This document shows positions 43,913 through 54,050 of a stretch of DNA of 64,000 nucleotides, one piece after another (positions within the stretch are counted from its first letter, which is position 1; every line of letters begins with the position of its first letter). The translations under genes were made by a program, and so were the position numbers. Under the pieces are notes generated by a model. The model did not search any database and was not told the origin of the DNA. It worked only from the letters and a program-made list of their open reading frames with translations. This stretch comes from Chaetoderma sp. LZ-2023a (Eukaryota; Mollusca; Caudofoveata; Chaetodermatida; Chaetodermatidae): the NCBI GenBank assembly GCA_034401795.1, contig CM067360.1, positions 47,834,260 through 47,898,259 on the forward strand, in the 5' to 3' direction.

Positions 43913-43960
43913 GCCTGGCAGGAACTCACACGGCGAGCACCAAGACGGATATTCATAATA

Positions 43961-44870
43961 TTAACTGTCATGAAAGATGATTTGTTTAGTGCTATGGCTG
44001 GCCACTCGCTCCAAATACCTGGCTTGGTACCCAGATAAAGTGTTACACCCCTGCGCCCGACCCAAGATCAGAGATCTTAGATCTACTTTGAGGCCTAGCA
44101 CTTGTAGCAGGGGAGAAACATGTATTATTTGCGCTATTTTTTTATGCTTACTGACAGAGCTTTGTTTGAGAAACTTTGGGAAACTGACCAAATTACTCCT
44201 ACATTGTGGGATAAAATGACACAGGGTCAAGTGTACCTAATACATTGTTGGGGAAAAAACAATGGCGGATTTTGCTAGTTTATTGTTTTACTTCAGCAAA
44301 ACAGGTTACAAAATATATAATATATAAACTATAATATAAATATAATTATATTAATGTATATTTACACGCTCACTGAAAAGGATGTGGCATGAAAACTCAT
44401 GTTCTACGGGATGGATTGTCACCAAAATTGAATGCTGGACAATGGAGTCACCAAACATGAATGAGATGTTGCTCTCCAGTAACCAAAACTTCATGATTTT
44501 TGCAGCAAAAGGTCAAGATCATTGGAAAGTTTGTGTGGTGAGACGTGAAATCCTCTGGAATGTTTGTTATACTGTCATTTAAGTATCTGACATCATAATC
44601 AATTTCATCATACACTAACTGATATCACAATCAATATGAAGTATGACATCATGATCACAATCAATTTGAAGCATAGCTCTCACGAGTGTACAAATTATAT
44701 GTCTTTGATGAATATACAATTTAATAAATAAACATTCAGCTTACCTGTATAGTTAATTTGAAATTTTGATTTTTGGGAATTGAGGATTCAAATTGAATCT
44801 AGCATGTGTAATAAGTGGACAGAGCTTCGACAGAAATGGGCCGGGCAGAGCTTAGAAATCAGTCCTTTTA
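43961..44870. other. Unassigned spacer
   Basis: AT-rich at 44300-44370 (TATAAACTATAATATAAATA). Frames of 66-135 codons on both strands lack domains. Nothing supported. Confidence 0.5.
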
Positions 44871-45042
44871 TTAACCCTTTAACCCTTGAACTTGCTCAAG
44901 AAAATTTCAATTTTCTCATAGAACATGTCGATTAGCAGACCAGAAGCCTATTTTTGAAAATTTACCACTGGAATGACTGGCTTGACATTTCCCAAGAACA
45001 CTGCCGAAGCCGTTTTTGGCTGATATGAGTGTTAAAAGGTTA
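44871..45042. mobile_element. Palindromic MITE with internal deletion
   Basis: TTAACCCTTTAACCC at the left and GAGTGTTAAAAGGTTAG at the right. The second half of the core is missing after GACTGGCTTG. Confidence 0.7.
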
Positions 45043-45345
45043 GACAGGATTTGTACACCTATCTGTGTTTGAAATTCCATGACTTTTCATGACCAAAATT
45101 AACAAATTCCATGACCGCCAAGAATTAATATCTAGGAGATTTACATTTCTGATGTAGCTCCAAAAATAAGACCTGAGGTATTCTGCAAAATTTCTGAATA
45201 TTGACTCTTGCAACAACCAAGTCACAGCCTTGTTTTGATAATCTATTGCTGTAATTTTAACACACTGATTTTCCATGACTTTCCAGGCCTGAAATTAAAA
45301 TTTTCAAATTCCATGACTTTCCAGGACTTCCATTACCAGTAGGAA
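45043..45345. repeat. CCATGACTTTCCAGG repeat, copy 1
   Basis: AAATTCCATGACTTTTCATG, TTTTCCATGACTTTCCAGG and CCATGACTTTCCAGGACTTC recur inside ~300 bp, partly inverted. It is related to 48238-48568. Such GGAAAGTCATGGAA-type elements are widespread in animal genomes and appear to be small DNA transposons. The ends are not well preserved here. Confidence 0.6.
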
Positions 45346-45435
45346 CTCTGCTTAAATCTAAGAGAACTGTGCAGTGTGTTACGAACATCCATACATCAAG
45401 TGGCTTCAATCGAGGTTGGTGGGTGATAACCGATG

Positions 45436-45470
45436 GGGGGGGGGGGGGGGGGGGGTGGGGGGGACAGCAA
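45436..45470. repeat. G-homopolymer
   Basis: About 33 G interrupted by one T. Confidence 0.9.
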
Positions 45471-45696
45471 TTATGGTATGCAGATAGTAAATGATGGCGT
45501 AATAAATGGCTTTTCGCTCCTTATTACAGAATTATTTTAGCGATGACAAATGAGTGAGTCTCGAGTCAGGAATTCTCTGATCCATCTCAGGCGGTGAATA
45601 TTCGACAGATAATGCCATCCATCCATAGATCATGGAATAGCACTGGCAAAAATAACCACATTTGGCAGAGAACACTAAACCAGAGACGCTCTTCAG

Positions 45697-45733
45697 GGAA
45701 TATATATATATATCTATATATATATATATATAT
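45697..45733. repeat. (TA)n microsatellite
   Basis: TATATATATATCTATATATA and continuing. The IYIYID frames on both strands are artefacts. Confidence 0.9.
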
Positions 45734-45754
45734 TCATCACGTATCACACACTAC

Positions 45755-45921
45755 AGTACTATTGAATATTTTAAACATAATTGAATTGGAAGACATTGCT
45801 GCTTAACGCCATAAAACTCATATCAATTAAACGCCTTCTGCAGTCGTCCTGAGAAATGTCCATTTGCAGACCAAGAGAAGACTATTTTTTTTAAATTTTC
45901 TTGAACAAATTTGAGGGTTAA
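45755..45921. mobile_element. Half palindrome followed by an internally deleted MITE
   Basis: 45755-45802 is the left half of the GTTGAATATTTTGAAAC family. At its truncated centre begins TTAACGCCATAAAACTCATA, a palindromic MITE (45803-45921) that kept both ends (TTTGAGGGTTAA) but lost its core. Confidence 0.6.
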
Positions 45922-45944
45922 GGGGTGAAAGCAGCAATGTCTTC

Positions 45945-46146
45945 CAATAAATTGATGTTCAAAATATTCAATTTTTAAATTAAATTAAAAGATGAACTGG
46001 CGTTCATTTTTCAACAAATTTGGTGGAAGATGGTGTTGTCTTAGACAGCAACATCGTCCACCAAATTTGTTGAAAAATGTACACCAGTTTCTTTAGTATT
46101 GACACAACAAAATATAGAATATTGACATCAGAGTGGTAAGGGTTAA
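45945..46146. mobile_element. Second palindromic TTAA MITE family, copy 1
   Basis: Core AAATTTGGTGGAAGATGGTG...CACCAAATTTGTTGAAAAAT is a hairpin around GTCTTAGACAGC. The right end TTGACATCAGAGTGGTAAGG plus GTTAA is clear. The left end is not. This is a different sequence from the main family with the same architecture. Confidence 0.65.
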
Positions 46147-46299
46147 CAAACATATTTCGATTAGTTTATGGGCTGTACTGTACAGTGTACAGACAACTGA
46201 ACAGAGGACATGTGCACTACAAATAGGATTATTATAGCAGAGGCTTGATTGAATTATTTGCGTTATTGTAACAATCTTTCAAGGGCAATGAACAGTGTT

Positions 46300-46533
46300 T
46301 TAATCATTTCATGGTTAAGATCTGAAATTTTTGCTCAGTAAATAACCAAGAGAAGACTTTTTGAAAACTTAACACTGGAAATACTGACTCCGTTATCAAG
46401 CCAGTCATTGACTCGGTCATTGAGCCAGTCATTCATGTGGTAAAATTTACGCAAGAGTATCGTCTCTTGGCCTTCAAATGTACATTTTTAAAGATGAATG
46501 CAAAGGCCACTTAATGGCCGGCTTAACCATTAA
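46300..46533. mobile_element. Palindromic MITE (main family) with repeated centre
   Basis: TTTCATGGTTAAGATCTG at the left and GGCCGGCTTAACCATTAA at the right. The centre carries two GCCAGTCATT blocks in the same orientation instead of a simple palindrome. Confidence 0.6.
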
Positions 46534-46738
46534 CCCTTACCACTCTGATGTCAATATTCTATCTTTTACTGGGTCAGTAGCAAAGAATCTGGTGTACATT
46601 TTTAAATAATTTTGGTGGAAGATGTTGCTGTCTACGACAGCACCATCTCCCACCAAAATTGTTGAAAAATGAACACCAGTTCGTCTTTTGATTTAATTTG
46701 AAAATTTTAAGTTTTGACACCAGAGTGATAAGGGTTAA
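46530..46738. mobile_element. Second palindromic TTAA MITE family, full-length copy
   Basis: TTAACCCTTACCACTCTGATG at the left and its inverse CACCAGAGTGATAAGGGTTAA at the right. The hairpin core is TTTTGGTGGAAGATGTTGCT / GACAGCACCATCTCCCACCA. It shares TTAA 46530-46533 with the main-family copy to its left. Confidence 0.75.
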
Positions 46739-47347
46739 AGGGTTACTAAGCTAGCTATACATTCAGATTTAAATCTGATTAGTCTACTTAAATCATCAGT
46801 TACATGACCTATGTCTTAGGCTGGCGCGATTAGTGCGTTGAGTGGTCACCATTGATTATTTAAGAATAATTGTGATTACTTGATTAGTCAGCTTGGGTGC
46901 AAATTACCAAGACAATGTTCACCAATACCATATCAATGATGAAAGCTACTATTGTGTTTAGATGTACATCCATTTCCTGGCCAAAGAGAACACTATTTTT
47001 GAAAATATATCAATTGTATGGCTGGCTCAATGCTCAATCGGGAGGTGGCATGGGGCAGTACTGGCTATTTGATTCCGAAAGTAATGGTACGTACATCTTG
47101 CTACTGTAGTATTAACCAAAAAGATTAGACATGTTAGAATTGGTACCTAGGTCAGAATGAATACCACCCTTTAACATACATGAGTGACTTCACCAAGCAG
47201 GGTGGGAAATTAAGTCATACACCCCTTGTTAAATTAAAATTACTTCAGATTTGAATGTTTCAGAGCGAATAGAGATCATTTAATTTTACAAAGATTTAAT
47301 GACCGGGTAAGAATTCCTACCCTAGGCTGAACACTCTCATACATGCT
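46739..47347. other. Spacer with one MITE fragment
   Basis: 46965-47040 is a left-arm remnant of the main MITE family (CCATTTCCTGGCCAAAGAGA). Otherwise empty. Confidence 0.5.
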
Positions 47348-47540
47348 TTAACCCTCGGATTTATTCACAAAAATTTCAATTTTCTCATAGAAAATGTCCA
47401 TTTGCAGACCAAGATAAGCCTATTTTTGGAAATTTCCTACTAGAATATTTCAAAAATAGACTCCTCTTGGTCTGCAAATGGACATTTTTCAAGACCAGTG
47501 CTGAAGCCGTTTTTGGCTGATATGAGTGTTAAAGGGTTAA
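47348..47540. mobile_element. Palindromic MITE with shortened core
   Basis: TTAACCCTCGGATTTATTC at the left and GAGTGTTAAAGGGTTAA at the right. The ACTGGCTCG centre is deleted, leaving CCTACTAGAATATTTC. Confidence 0.75.
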
Positions 47541-48237
47541 TGGCTTTATATACAATCCATCTAGGTTTACCGAGTGCTGGAAAGTCCAGTCGACAGGCAC
47601 AGTACAGAGACAGGTGCCAAATATTGGATACCAGTGGCGCTAAATTCACATGGCAAACAGCTAATGAAAGCACACAATTTAACCATCACCGCTCAACCAC
47701 ACTGATGACAGAAAACATTAATTGTTGCAGAAACAGGGTCTGAAAGGCGTGTGTACATTTTCTAAACAATGTCGCTGAAAGCTGATGCTGTCTAGGGAAG
47801 TAAGTCAGGAACAGCATACAATGCCCAACAATGGTTTGACCACCAGTAACACAATTATCATATATGAAATGGAGTAACAGTACGCAGCCTGAAGGTTCGG
47901 TGGTCTAGGGACTAGATACACAGATGATTGGCAGATAGATCATTGAAACTATGCTCGCGCAGAGGTCATGCTGTTCTGATGTGACAATTGCCATGTGTCT
48001 GTGATCTGCATACTAATCAATCAGGGAACTGGTTCGCAATTGTTTATTGATTAACAAACAAACAATTGGCGCATAATAATTTTTGGTGGAAAATACACTC
48101 CACGCATTCAAATTGGTATGCATTTATTTTCCTTCCAAATTTGTTCCAAACCATGCAACTAACATCGTAATTTGTATCCTCACCCTGTATGTGTGCGTGC
48201 GTGCATGCGTTCGTGTGTGTGCGTGCATGTATGCCCG
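47541..48237. other. Unassigned spacer with TG microsatellite
   Basis: TG/CG-rich simple sequence at about 48186-48232 (GTGTGCGTGCGTGCATGCG). No gene. Confidence 0.5.
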
Positions 48238-48568
48238 GGTTCATACATCTTGGCCCGAATAAAATTCCAGACTTATTTCCAGTGCTAATTTATAAATTTC
48301 CAGACCCATTTTATGTCGTCTCCAATAAATATTCAATTAAAAAATTACCACATTTGTCCAGAAAGTAGTAGCCAAGATCTTCAATATTTTGAATAATATC
48401 CATTTTAAGAGATTCACATCTGAATGATCTGATAATATTGGACTTTTCCATACTTTTTCTAAACTGTTAGGAGAAATTATTGAATTTCCATACTTTCCAA
48501 GGCCTGGAAATGGGTTTCTTTATTATTGCATACTTTTCCAGACTTTCCATACTTGTTACGAACCCTGA
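48238..48568. mobile_element. CCATGACTTTCCAGG-type MITE, copy 2 with ends
   Basis: GGGTTCATACATCTTGG at the left and CATACTTGTTACGAACCC at the right are imperfect inverted ends. The interior has paired TTTCCATACTTTCCAAGGCC / TTCCAGACTTTCCATACTT blocks. About 330 bp, non-coding. Confidence 0.6.
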
Positions 48569-48904
48569 AGCGTGTGCATGTGTGTATGTCTGCGGGGTTG
48601 TCATGCAAGAGGATTTCCAGAATGTGGCGATCACTTGGATCAAAGAACCTGGATTAGGATTGGATAAAATTCTGGATAGAATCATTGTGAATATCTCGGA
48701 AACTACAGGTCCGATTTAGCTAAAATATTAATACAGGAAAAGGGCGTACATGTAAGCATACACTAGAACAGAAATTTATGTGTACTTTGGCATAGGCTTG
48801 CATCATTATGATGCAATTTTTATAATTACGATTATCTTAAAGATATAAATTGTGATTATTCAATTAATTGAACATGCACTGAAGCAAAGCTTGGTTAACT
48901 GTAA
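48569..48904. other. Unassigned spacer
   Basis: Contains a short TG-rich stretch and a GGATAAAATTCTGGATAGAA phrase resembling tandem-unit repeats elsewhere. No gene. Confidence 0.45.
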
Positions 48905-49105
48905 TTAACACTTTATCACTCAAATTTGTTCAGGAAAATTGAAATTTTTTCTTACAAATGTCCATTTGCAGATCAAGAGAGTATTTTTGAAAATTTATCA
49001 CTGGAATGACCAGCTCGGTTATCGAGCCAGTCATTCCAGTGGTAAATTAAAAAAATTTGTCTTCTCTTGGTCGCCCCCCCCCCCCCCCCGATGTCAAAAA
49101 ATTAA
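48905..49105. mobile_element. Palindromic MITE interrupted by poly-C
   Basis: Core well preserved (CAGCTCGGTTATCGAGCCAG). The right arm TTCTCTTGGTC is followed directly by a run of about 16 C (49074-49089) replacing the rest of the arm, then a TTAA. Confidence 0.7.
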
Positions 49106-49753
49106 CCCTTACTAAGGCACTAAAAGAAATACTGGTCTACATTTGGGAAACAATGTGTCAATCTTATTTACATTGTTTTTGTATTAGATAGCAATACAGT
49201 TTGATAATGTTATAAGTTAATCTATTTGACGCTATACACACATAGATGACTGTAGCTATAATACAGAGCTCATTTTCCTACTGATTATATTGAAGACATT
49301 TTGGCTGACAATAATTGCCATATAAACAAACAACAAAGTTTAGACAAAATGCTTTCAAAATATTCGGTATGTTTCATAAAGGAGTCATTTGAAACAATCT
49401 CTCCCCGAATACAGAAATAATGTGGTTATGATCATACATTGATAGTTGAACAAAAGCAAGTAGCCATTTCATCCAGCTATCAGCTGAATAAGTTGACTAA
49501 CAAAATATCAACCGTGAATAAAATTAGCCGCATTTGAAACATGAGGAATATTTTGAAAACTATAGCAATGATGATATGTAACAGGCCAGTCCAAATTGAA
49601 AATGTGCGTAACCATTAAGTGGGTTAAGCAAATTTGTTTTACGCAACCCATTTTGTTTTGCGTAACCATTTTTGATGTATTTTATGTACAACATGAAAGG
49701 AATTGCAGAAATGGAAAATAGGTTGTGCCAGAAATATTTGCATAACCTTTGCA
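49106..49753. other. Unassigned spacer
   Basis: Nothing supported. Confidence 0.5.
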
Positions 49754-50225
49754 CGAATGAAACCCCCAACAGAACCCCCTTGTGGGTTGGTCTGTAGTTT
49801 TATTAACCACTATAAACATACTTACTGTTCAATCACTACTTGCTAAATCAAACAATCTGCATTTAGCAACAGAAAAGTATTTTTATGCTTGCTTTCATGC
49901 CCCGCCGCCTATACCATCTCATTGTACCCTCAACCAGGCTTCTGGTAGAGTACACTCTCACCATATAGCCTGCATTAGACTGGCACCAGTCTTTACTCAC
50001 TCCTCTTTGACTTAGGTCAATGAGCATGCGCAGAGGAGACTAAGAGTAACATAGAATCACTTTCCAAATTTAGATGCAAGAAAGAATAAAAAGATTCTCA
50101 AATCATTGCCATGCGGGGTGGCTGTGCCCGGGTTGTAGTGATTGAACGGTAAGTATGTTTATAGTGGTTAATAAAACTACAGACCAACCCACAAGGGGGG
50201 GGGGGTCTGTTGGGGGTTTCATTCG
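49754..50225. mobile_element. Foldback element with ~90-bp inverted arms
   Basis: 49754-49840 (CGAATGAAACCCCCAACAGA onward) and 50134-50225 (ending TTGGGGGTTTCATTCG) are inverted copies over about 87-92 bp. The main difference is poly-G length (CAAGGGGG versus CAAGGGGGGGGGGG). About 290 bp separates the arms. A third partial arm (CCGTTCAATCACTACTTGCT) lies just outside at 50266-50286. No gene inside. Confidence 0.75.
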
Positions 50226-50518
50226 TTTTCATTTGGGTTTTTTTATTACACCACAAACATCCATAACCGTTCAATCACTACTTGCTAAACCCGTAGAATT
50301 GGTCAGTGCCCTACTTAATAACCCTTGGTGGGTGGAGATATGAGAAGCTCAAAGGAAGTATAAAAATAATAGATACACAATTAAAAATTAATCAAATAAA
50401 CATAAACGTCCAGCAATTTCAATCACAGAGTGATCATCAAACAAGGAAAATGAACAACCAAAGAAACTAAACAAGATATAAATAAAGACTCTCACCCATA
50501 TCAACACAGGCATACAGC

Positions 50519-51334
50519 CTAACGAAAATGGCGAGATGTGCTTGGTAAATGGTCTTTAGCTTGCTTAGTTAAAATGGTTATGTTCCTAAAGAAGGATGCC
50601 GCTGGACTCAGATCTTTAAGATAAAAGGAGGTAAAGGTCGATTCGGACTTCAAGCCGGCCGCTTGCATAACGTCATCTAAGGATGAGCCGGCAAATAAAG
50701 CAAAAGAGGTAGCCATTCCATGGATCTCATGGGCTTTAATATGAGCCAATTGGATTTCCCCAGATGAAGCTATCTCATAAAAGATTCAAATAGTATCGCA
50801 TATCCATCTGGCAATAGTGGCTTTGGAAACAGGTCTAGCTACCTCCTCCGCGCACGGAACCCATAGATGGGTTTTATCAGATCTTTTAAAATCAATACGA
50901 GATTTATACGCCTTTAGAGCTCTAACCGGACACCAGAATTTATCTGACAGCGAGAAAGACGTTAAAGATTTTAGGATAATCAGTTTAGCAGGGTGACGGT
51001 TAGATTGAGATTTTGATAAAAATTCCCTTCTGGGATAAAGAACTAAACCGTCCCCTGTCTCGATAAATCTATCCTTTTCCACGAAAAGACCATGAATCTC
51101 AGATCTTCTCCTGGCTGAAGCTGATGCGACTAGAAAAACGGCATTAGGAGTTAGAAGTTTAAAACTAATGGATCCGATGGGTTCAAAATGGCCACCTGCG
51201 AAGACCTGAAGGACCAATGCCAAATTCCAAGAGGGGAAGGGCTTAGCCACTGGAGGACGAATGTTGTCTAAACGTCTAATGAAACCATTTAAAGGAAAAG
51301 TTGACGGATAACAGACAGACGGTCGCCACGGCAT
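50519..51334 (-). pseudogene. DIRS-like tyrosine recombinase fragment
   Basis: Two reverse frames (51334-50786 and 50749-50519) form one protein interrupted by an in-frame TGA at 50786-50788, with 12 sense codons before the second frame. ASARRRSEIHGL contains the box-I catalytic Arg. FWCPVRALKAY and RPVSKATIARWI follow as in DIRS/Ngaro-type recombinases. The C-terminal H-x-x-R motif reads HEIH, so the second catalytic Arg is a His. The probable nucleophile Tyr is in FTSFYLKDL. The family joins circular cDNA into the genome by site-specific recombination. The N terminus is lost: the first ~13 residues are read from the adjacent repeat end. No reverse transcriptase is present nearby. Confidence 0.82.
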
Positions 51335-51366
51335 AAGCTCACTTGGCCCTTCAGGCCAGGTCAGCT
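51296..51366. repeat. Right-end fragment of the AACAAGAGGCCC element
   Basis: AAAAGTTGACGGATAACAGA, GGTCGCCACGGCATAAGCTC and GGCCCTTCAGGCCAGGTCAG match the tail of the 22435-24882 and 23304-24454 elements. It abuts the recombinase directly. The matching left end was not found. Confidence 0.75.
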
Positions 51367-51930
51367 AATAATTAAACTAAAGCTGTTGATAACATTTTCT
51401 TGACAAATTAGTCCCCAAATAAAATAAGAATAATAATAACAACATACTGGGCGTGTCCGCCCGTGGTGGGCGTGTTGGTCCAGGGAAAGGGCGTCCTTTA
51501 TCCTGCTCGGTTTGTGCCTATAGGCTCCATTGGGTGGAGCTGGTGTATCCAAATACATTCTTTCTGTGTTCTCCATGAGGTGGAGTTTTCATCATCCAGG
51601 TCTGATGAGAATACTTATGGCGGTTTGATATCAATCTGAGATGTCATTGGATTCTGATTTTAGAGGGGCGTATTTTCCCTTACATACTTATGGATGGTTA
51701 TTGCAGGTTCTGCCATTTTTGGTGGTTGGACAACTTTTTTGGCGGTTGTGGTTAACTTCACTGGTTGTAATTGTTAACGGTTGTTTTGGTAGCATTCAGG
51801 TCTGTGTGGACCTGGCGGCTTGCATGTCCGAACCTACTGAGTTTAGACTCAGTGTGGACAGCGGAGGTATTGTGACTATCTCCGTTTCCCGTGGCACCAG
51901 TTTGCTGGATGAATCAATTGTGAAATGACA
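51367..51930. other. Unassigned region flanked by CCAAATAAAATAA
   Basis: CCCCAAATAAAATAAG (about 51413) and CTCCAAATAAAATAAA (about 52026) flank it in direct orientation, and GTTGATAAC occurs near both ends. A forward 95-codon frame (51641-51928) ending DSGGIVTISVSRGTSLLDE shows no family that I know. Its codon use is unremarkable and I do not call it a gene. CGGCGGTTGTGGTTAAC-type GGTTGT phrases recur at 51710-51790. Confidence 0.4.
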
Positions 51931-52024
51931 GTTGATAACAACGTAGTCAGTTATATGAGCTACTCGTCGAAGGTTGTTAAGCCTTCGACGAGTAGCTCAT
52001 ATAACTGACTAAATTGTTATCATC
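51931..52024. repeat. Perfect 29-bp hairpin with extended arms
   Basis: 51945-51973 (starts AGTCAGTTATATGAGCTACT) pairs with 51982-52010 without a mismatch around an 8-base loop TTGTTAAG. Outer GATAACAA/TTGTTATC sequences extend the pairing imperfectly to about 43 bp per side. Confidence 0.85.
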
Positions 52025-52199
52025 TCTCCAAATAAAATAAATTTAACATTTCTAATCATATATTTTTAATATCCTGTCAAGATGAATGTGTTAATTTAAC
52101 TTTGCAAGTATAGTCCACGAGTGCTGTGTACATGTAGTTATTGACTTGTCCATGGCAGATATGGGAACTAGTCTTCACATGCCCCGTTGGGGAAATGGC

Positions 52200-52563
52200 C
52201 TGCCCGATTTGATGGTCAAGTCAATCAAAACGGCCTTTACAGTGGTCTTGAGGAATATCCATTAGCAGTCTAAGAGATGGCGGTAAACGAGCCAGTCATT
52301 CCAATGGGAAATTTCCATAATAATTCTCTCTTTGCATGCAAACAGACCATGATGAAGCAGAAATCTGGATTTTCTTGGCAAATAACTGTTTAATGGTAAA
52401 GCCAGCCAAAATAGCCTTGCAGTGGCCACAAGAAATAGCCATTCACAAGCCAGCACAAAGCTCTTTGTAGTAAATCTACAAAAACTAATTTCTTCTATTT
52501 GTCTGCAAATGGTCAGTTAATCAGCAAAAATCTTCTTTCAAATTCTTTACCATTAAAGGGTCA
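52200..52563. mobile_element. Two degraded palindromic MITEs
   Basis: GATGGTCAAGTCAATCAAAA begins the first, which is missing most of its left arm. TTTAATGGTAAAGCCAGCC begins the second, which ends TTACCATTAAAGGGTCAA. Confidence 0.6.
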
Positions 52564-52629
52564 ATTGGCATAAGTTGCATTTTGAACGATTTGAGTCGCT
52601 GTTGACACAAAACAGGTAATCAGTTAATG

Positions 52630-52678
52630 TGTGTAGGGAGGGGGTGGGGTGGGGGTGTGGGGGGGGGGGGGGGGGGGG
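52630..52678. repeat. G-rich tract
   Basis: GGGAGGGGGTGGGGTGGGGG followed by a ~21-base G run. It has several G-runs of four or more and so has G-quadruplex potential. Confidence 0.9.
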
Positions 52679-52829
52679 TTACGTCAAATGACAATACCTG
52701 AATTAATACACATTCGCTGTCAGTCTCCATCAAATACTTTACTATAAAAATTTTTTACGAAAATCCAATAGCGACTGATGCCAAATTGCAAGTCTGAACT
52801 ACATTGCTTGGTCGATGACGCGTCATTGC

Positions 52830-53400
52830 AGATCCCACATGTTCACCGCTTTGACTCACTCCCAAACCCACTGTGGTTGGAGCCAAATGTAAACGCACAT
52901 TTGCACTTACATATAGGTAACACACGTAACAAATTTGTTTGAGTTCAACCCAAAGGTTTCAGAGGAGTTGCACTACAATCAATTTCTTGACCTTTTGACC
53001 TCAACCCCTTGGGACGGATACAATTGTAAATGTCCTCCTACACACATGGCACAGCAACCATATTGGTAACCCAAATTTGTTTGTATTACTCACAATGGTT
53101 TGGAAGATCATGTGACATATATTTCTTAGTATAGTTGGGCTTTTTACCCTGACCCCTATGTGGGCGGGGACAAACGTAAATATTGTCACAAAATGCACAA
53201 TTATATGGGCAACTCACATACCAACTTTGGTTGAATTTCATACAACGAATTTAATTTGGAGATGGCATGACAGATAATTGACCTCTATACCATGGCCATG
53301 CCCATGACCTCCAGATCGGTTTGATAAGAGATTGTGCAACGGATGGAGGGACAGATGGACACAGATGGGCGAAGGCTATTATAATATTCTTTTTAAATCT
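52830..53400. repeat. GACAAATGTAAATGTCC family, three tandem units with tail
   Basis: AGCCAAATGTAAACGCACAT, ACAATTGTAAATGTCCTCC and GACAAACGTAAATATTG mark successive ~150-bp units, each with a TTTGTTTGAGTT or TTTGGTTGAATT block. The array ends in GGATGGAGGGACAGATGGAC, the GAC-rich tail seen on other tandem-unit elements. Confidence 0.7.
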
Positions 53401-54050
53401 GGTGATAATATTAATAACAGTTGACTCGCTGAATATAACGTGTCTTACAAGCGCATGTTATGTTTATATTCACTATTGACACGCTTACCACTAAATTAAC
53501 CATTTTTCTATCGAGTTGCCATCTGTTAGGCACCCATATATTGCACAGATACGTTTAGTCAAATCATATACATAATGTAAGCATGTTGTCACTAGCCATG
53601 CTGTTGACTGTCGTCGCCGTCAGTCAGTTTCTGAAAACAGGCAAACATCACACGTATCGATATGGTTTAAGATTTGCTTCCAAAATAACAAAATCATATG
53701 TGCGTATGCTTACCCGGTGTTTTAGCCGTTTTGCGGTGTTTACTAATCATGTTAATTTCTTAATTTATCACGCACACACTCTCCTGGATAAGGCTCTACT
53801 AACGGTAACACCTTTTAACTTGTCACTGTTATGTTGTTATAGTATTGATCTAACACTCGCTTGTGATTTTTCTGACATTAACATCTCGCGGCACTAGCTT
53901 GAAATCAACTTCACTTGTTAGCTAGTTCCCGGTCACAACTGTTTTGAATCCTTCCAAAGCTAAAATTTCGGTTACATGGAACCGATGTACTCAGATGTCA
54001 ATCATATTAGTTAACCCTTCTGGGATCTTTAGACAGGTACCCGACTCCAA
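53401..54050. other. Unassigned spacer
   Basis: A 104-codon forward frame (53583-53897) starts MLSLAMLLTVVAVSQFL, which looks like a signal or membrane segment. The rest is uninformative and no homology is recognised. I leave it uncalled. Confidence 0.4.

Larger units (their letters stand above)
40205..43960 (-). mobile_element. I-superfamily LINE, nearly full-length ORF2 but broken
   Basis: About 3.75 kb on the reverse strand encodes, in order, an apurinic-type endonuclease, reverse transcriptase, RNase H and a Cys/His C terminus. It is followed closely by an A-rich AAGAAAAAGAAGAAGAAAT tail (near 40205). RNase H after the reverse transcriptase places it in the I superfamily (I/Nimb-like); the clade is unresolved. 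ORF1 is absent or reduced to a short CQAC-containing remnant near 43920. At least five frame breaks make it non-autonomous. Confidence 0.9.

Noticed and set aside
43631..44038. 135-codon forward frame
   Set aside because: It is antisense to the LINE and reads glycines from a G-homopolymer.
47700..47716. CTGATGACAGAAAAC as a minimal hammerhead core
   Set aside because: There is no room for stem II and no flanking stems I and III were found.
51641..51928. 95-codon frame ending SGGIVTISVSRGTSLLDE
   Set aside because: The C terminus looks protein-like, but I recognise no family and the frame lies between direct repeats of an unknown element.
53583..53897. 104-codon frame with hydrophobic start
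   Set aside because: A possible signal peptide alone is not enough. No recognised family, no splice context and average composition.
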